This document shows, piece after piece, positions 62,005-64,000 of a stretch of 64,000 bases of DNA. Position 1 is the first letter of the stretch, and each line of letters begins with the position of its first letter. Under the pieces are notes generated by a model, which did no database searches, had not been told where the DNA came from, and was given only the letters and a program-made list of their open reading frames with translations. The position numbers were made by a program, and so were the translations under genes. This stretch comes from an uncultured Campylobacter sp. (GTDB taxonomy: Bacteria > Campylobacterota > Campylobacteria > Campylobacterales > Campylobacteraceae). Location: the NCBI RefSeq assembly GCF_937981295.1, contig NZ_CALJPC010000095.1, positions 24,963-88,962 on the forward strand, given 5' to 3'.

Positions 62005-64000
62005 CTACTTCGCCCCTTTAGGCGGCATAAATGCGGTTAGTTTAATATCCTCGCCCGCCTTGTGTTTATAAAGCTCGATATTTACTAACGCCGTATGGGA
62101 GATATTGCCGTTGGCAAGCTCGCTCGTAGGCAGGTCGATCGTAAGCACGTTCGGATTTCCGTTTTTGCAAAGCCCATCGGCGTTAGGATCGTACCACGCG
62201 CCTTCAAAGATCTGCACCACGCCGCGCATTATGTCATCGCTTACGTTCGCACCTGCTAAAATTTCGCCGCGAGCGTTATACACGCGCACCAGATCGCCCT
62301 GCTTTATGCCGAGCTCTTTAGCGTCCTCGGTATTTATTAGTACCGGCTCTCGATCTGCGACGGCGTATCTCTTGCGATTTGAGGTATTGCTCTGCTGCGA
62401 ATGCAAGCGGTCATACGGATGAATGCTAAGCAGGTGAAATTTCGCGGGCTTATCCTTCATCCCGAGCCACTCGACGGGCTCGAACCACATCGGATGCGCG
62501 CCGCAGTCTTTGTAGTTCATCGCAGCGATCGTATCGGAGTAAATTTCAATTAATCCGCTAGGCGTTCCCAAAGCCTCCAAAACGGGATCATTTCTAAAAT
62601 CCTCAAATGTCACGTACGCAGCACTCTCTGGCGTTTCGTAAAATTCCGTCGGCTCGTTTTTCTCCCACCACTGCTCAAAGCTCGGCATCTGTATTCCCAA
62701 AGCGGTGTTTGCGTTCACGGCGCTTCCCGCTCCTTCGTAAAATTCTTTGATCCAATCCATCTCCGTTTTGCCGCCGTCCGTATAAACCTCGGCAAGCCCG
62801 TCTGCGTAAGCCTTGCAAAGGTCGGTAAAAATTTGATAATCGTCCTTCGCGCCGTGCTGCTTGGCGACGACCTGCTTCATCGGGATTATATGCATATTGG
62901 AGTAGTCTCCGCTCATCGTGATGTCGTTGCGCTCATACTGAGTTGTGGTCGGAAACACGATGTCTGCCATCTTCGCAGTCGGCGTCCAGTAAATTTCATT
63001 CACTACGATGGTGCGCGGCTTGCGCCAAGCCTTGATGTTGGTGTTGGTGTCTTGATGGTGCACGATAGGATTTCCGCCGACCCAGTAGATGAAGTCGATC
63101 TGAGGATAGGTGATCTTTGCGCCGTTTGCGTCGATCGTTTTGCCCGGATTTAGCAGTGCGTCTGCGATGCGAGCTAGAGGAAAGGCAACCTTCGCCGTAT
63201 TTACAAGCCACGCTTGAGTAGCTTCGCCGCCTTGCTTCTGATCCTGCGCAAGCCCTAGGAATTTGCCGTCCTTAACGACGCCGACGCTTGCCGCGTTCAT
63301 TCCGCCGATCACGCCGCCCGCGCAGGTAGGCGCACCGCCGTTAGCGTAGTGGTAGCTAAAGCCGAAACCGCCTCCGGCAAGTCCGATCTGTCCTAGCATC
63401 GCGCATAAAGTTACGATCATCCAGTGCGCCTGCTCGCCGTGATGAGCGCGCTGGATACCCCAACCCGCCATTATCATCGTGCGGTTTTCGTAAAATTTTA
63501 TCGCGAGCTCTTTGATCACGTCCGCGCTAATGCCGCAAATTTCACTGGCCCACTCTGGCGTCTTAGCCACGCCGTCGCTCTGCCCCGTAAGGTAGGGCAC
63601 GAATTTTTCAAAGCCCACGGTGTAGTTTTGTAAAAATTCCTTATCGTACTTGCCCTGTGAGTAGAGATGCTGCGCCATACCCAGCATCATCGCCACGTCG
63701 GTGTTCGGGCGAGGGGTGATCCATCGCGCCTTGCCCTCGAAATACTTGCCGCTTACGGTTTTGATCGGATCGATGATGATGATCTCTTTGTCGCTGTTTT
63801 TTAGCTGCTCGAAATACTTAAATCCCTGCTCGTCCGAGCTCGTCCACGCCACGCGAAGCGTAGAGATCGGATTGAGCCCCCAAAAGACCACTACTTTGGA
63901 GTTTTCAAGCACTACGGGCCACGAGGTTTGCTGCTCATAGACCTGATTTGAACCCGTTACGTGCGGCATGATGACCTGAGCCGCGCCCGTGGAGTAATCG
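62005..64000 (-). CDS. TorA/BisC-type molybdopterin reductase, N-terminus outside the window
   Basis: The C-terminal two thirds (665 codons) of a periplasmic molybdopterin-guanine-dinucleotide reductase for TMAO, DMSO or related S/N-oxides. The frame is open to the right edge (YSTGAAQVIMPHVTGSNQVY). Visible family segments: WGLNPISTLRVAW, DPIKTVSGKYFEGKARWITP, NGGAPTCAGGVIGGMNA, YWVGGNPIVHHQDTN and a C-terminal molydop-binding domain (LLSIHPYDRLHSQQSNTSNR). The molybdenum ligand (a serine in this family) and the Tat signal lie outside. Cj0264c of C. jejuni is the likely counterpart; a partner cytochrome gene, if present, is off-window. Confidence 0.9.
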   Translation of the reverse strand, partial: DYSTGAAQVIMPHVTGSNQVYEQQTSWPVVLENSKVVVFWGLNPISTLRVAWTSSDEQGFKYFEQLKNSDKEIIIIDPIKTVSGKYFEGKARWITPRPNTDVAMMLGMAQHLYSQGKYDKEFLQNYTVGFEKFVPYLTGQSDGVAKTPEWASEICGISADVIKELAIKFYENRTMIMAGWGIQRAHHGEQAHWMIVTLCAMLGQIGLAGGGFGFSYHYANGGAPTCAGGVIGGMNAASVGVVKDGKFLGLAQDQKQGGEATQAWLVNTAKVAFPLARIADALLNPGKTIDANGAKITYPQIDFIYWVGGNPIVHHQDTNTNIKAWRKPRTIVVNEIYWTPTAKMADIVFPTTTQYERNDITMSGDYSNMHIIPMKQVVAKQHGAKDDYQIFTDLCKAYADGLAEVYTDGGKTEMDWIKEFYEGAGSAVNANTALGIQMPSFEQWWEKNEPTEFYETPESAAYVTFEDFRNDPVLEALGTPSGLIEIYSDTIAAMNYKDCGAHPMWFEPVEWLGMKDKPAKFHLLSIHPYDRLHSQQSNTSNRKRYAVADREPVLINTEDAKELGIKQGDLVRVYNARGEILAGANVSDDIMRGVVQIFEGAWYDPNADGLCKNGNPNVLTIDLPTSELANGNISHTALVNIELYKHKAGEDIKLTAFMPPKGAK

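Noticed and set aside
1..64000. CRISPR arrays, transposases, rRNA operon, prophage
   Set aside because: Looked for regularly spaced repeats, transposase or integrase motifs and rRNA sequence; none was seen.

Overview
The window looks like chromosomal DNA of a Campylobacter species (Campylobacterota). It has a Campylobacter-type S10-spc ribosomal operon, the conserved neighbourhoods rsmA-rnj-rluB, phosphorylase-rlmN, moaC-DUF493 and purM/coaE/dapF, a CjaA-type cysteine-binding lipoprotein, and very frequent AAATTT/AAAATTTT strings in genes and spacers. Its base composition is richer in G+C than C. jejuni, which fits an oral or gut species such as the C. gracilis/showae/rectus group. The species call is inference. 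No rRNA, insertion sequence, integrase or CRISPR array was seen.

Layout. 1-6.5 kb: S10-spc ribosomal operon on the minus strand, driven by a near-perfect sigma70 promoter with leader hairpins. 6.5-8.9 kb: an accessory patch with an AAA ATPase, a small winged-helix-like gene under a palindromic operator, and two overlapping tiny membrane-protein genes. 9.5-15.4 kb: dapF, a Sel1/Hcp cysteine-rich repeat protein, coaE, divergent purM, a frameshifted immunity-like gene and a YqhD-type alcohol dehydrogenase. 15.5-24.6 kb: a defence island, a type I restriction-modification operon in the order half-size hsdS, hsdM, rhuM, full-size hsdS, SIR2-like (DUF4917) gene, hsdR, YgjP metallopeptidase. 24.6-32.3 kb: a double rhodanese, tRNA-Met, lemA, ybaK, rluB, kpsF/kdsD, rnj and rsmA. 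32.4-40 kb: hisF with an insertion, a phosphorylase-like gene, rlmN, a decayed DUF6985-like locus, two unknown minus-strand genes, an RluA-family synthase with a large insertion, and purB. 40-51 kb: an outer-membrane barrel protein, a DASS transporter, a polar amino-acid (probably cysteine) ABC importer with CjaA, a DUF3137 membrane protein, and PatB/MalY with DUF3737. 51-64 kb: a YtkA-like periplasmic protein, DUF1508 plus EF-hand proteins, a candidate sRNA, moaC-DUF493-helical protein, an M48 lipoprotein peptidase, a CNNM/CorC transporter-like protein, an NSS transporter, an unknown membrane protein and the C-terminal part of a TorA/BisC-type molybdopterin reductase that leaves the right edge.

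The most interesting part is the type I operon. A probable NAD-consuming SIR2-like effector lies between hsdS and hsdR, and a second one-domain specificity gene opens the operon. The promoter is bracketed by two near-identical palindromes, so the operon looks both regulated and layered: modification and restriction, a possible abortive-infection effector, and a metallopeptidase. The cysteine-type ABC importer and the PatB/MalY C-S lyase lie within 5 kb of each other and may both serve sulfur amino-acid use. moaC and the molybdopterin reductase likewise belong to one physiological theme, though they are not one operon.
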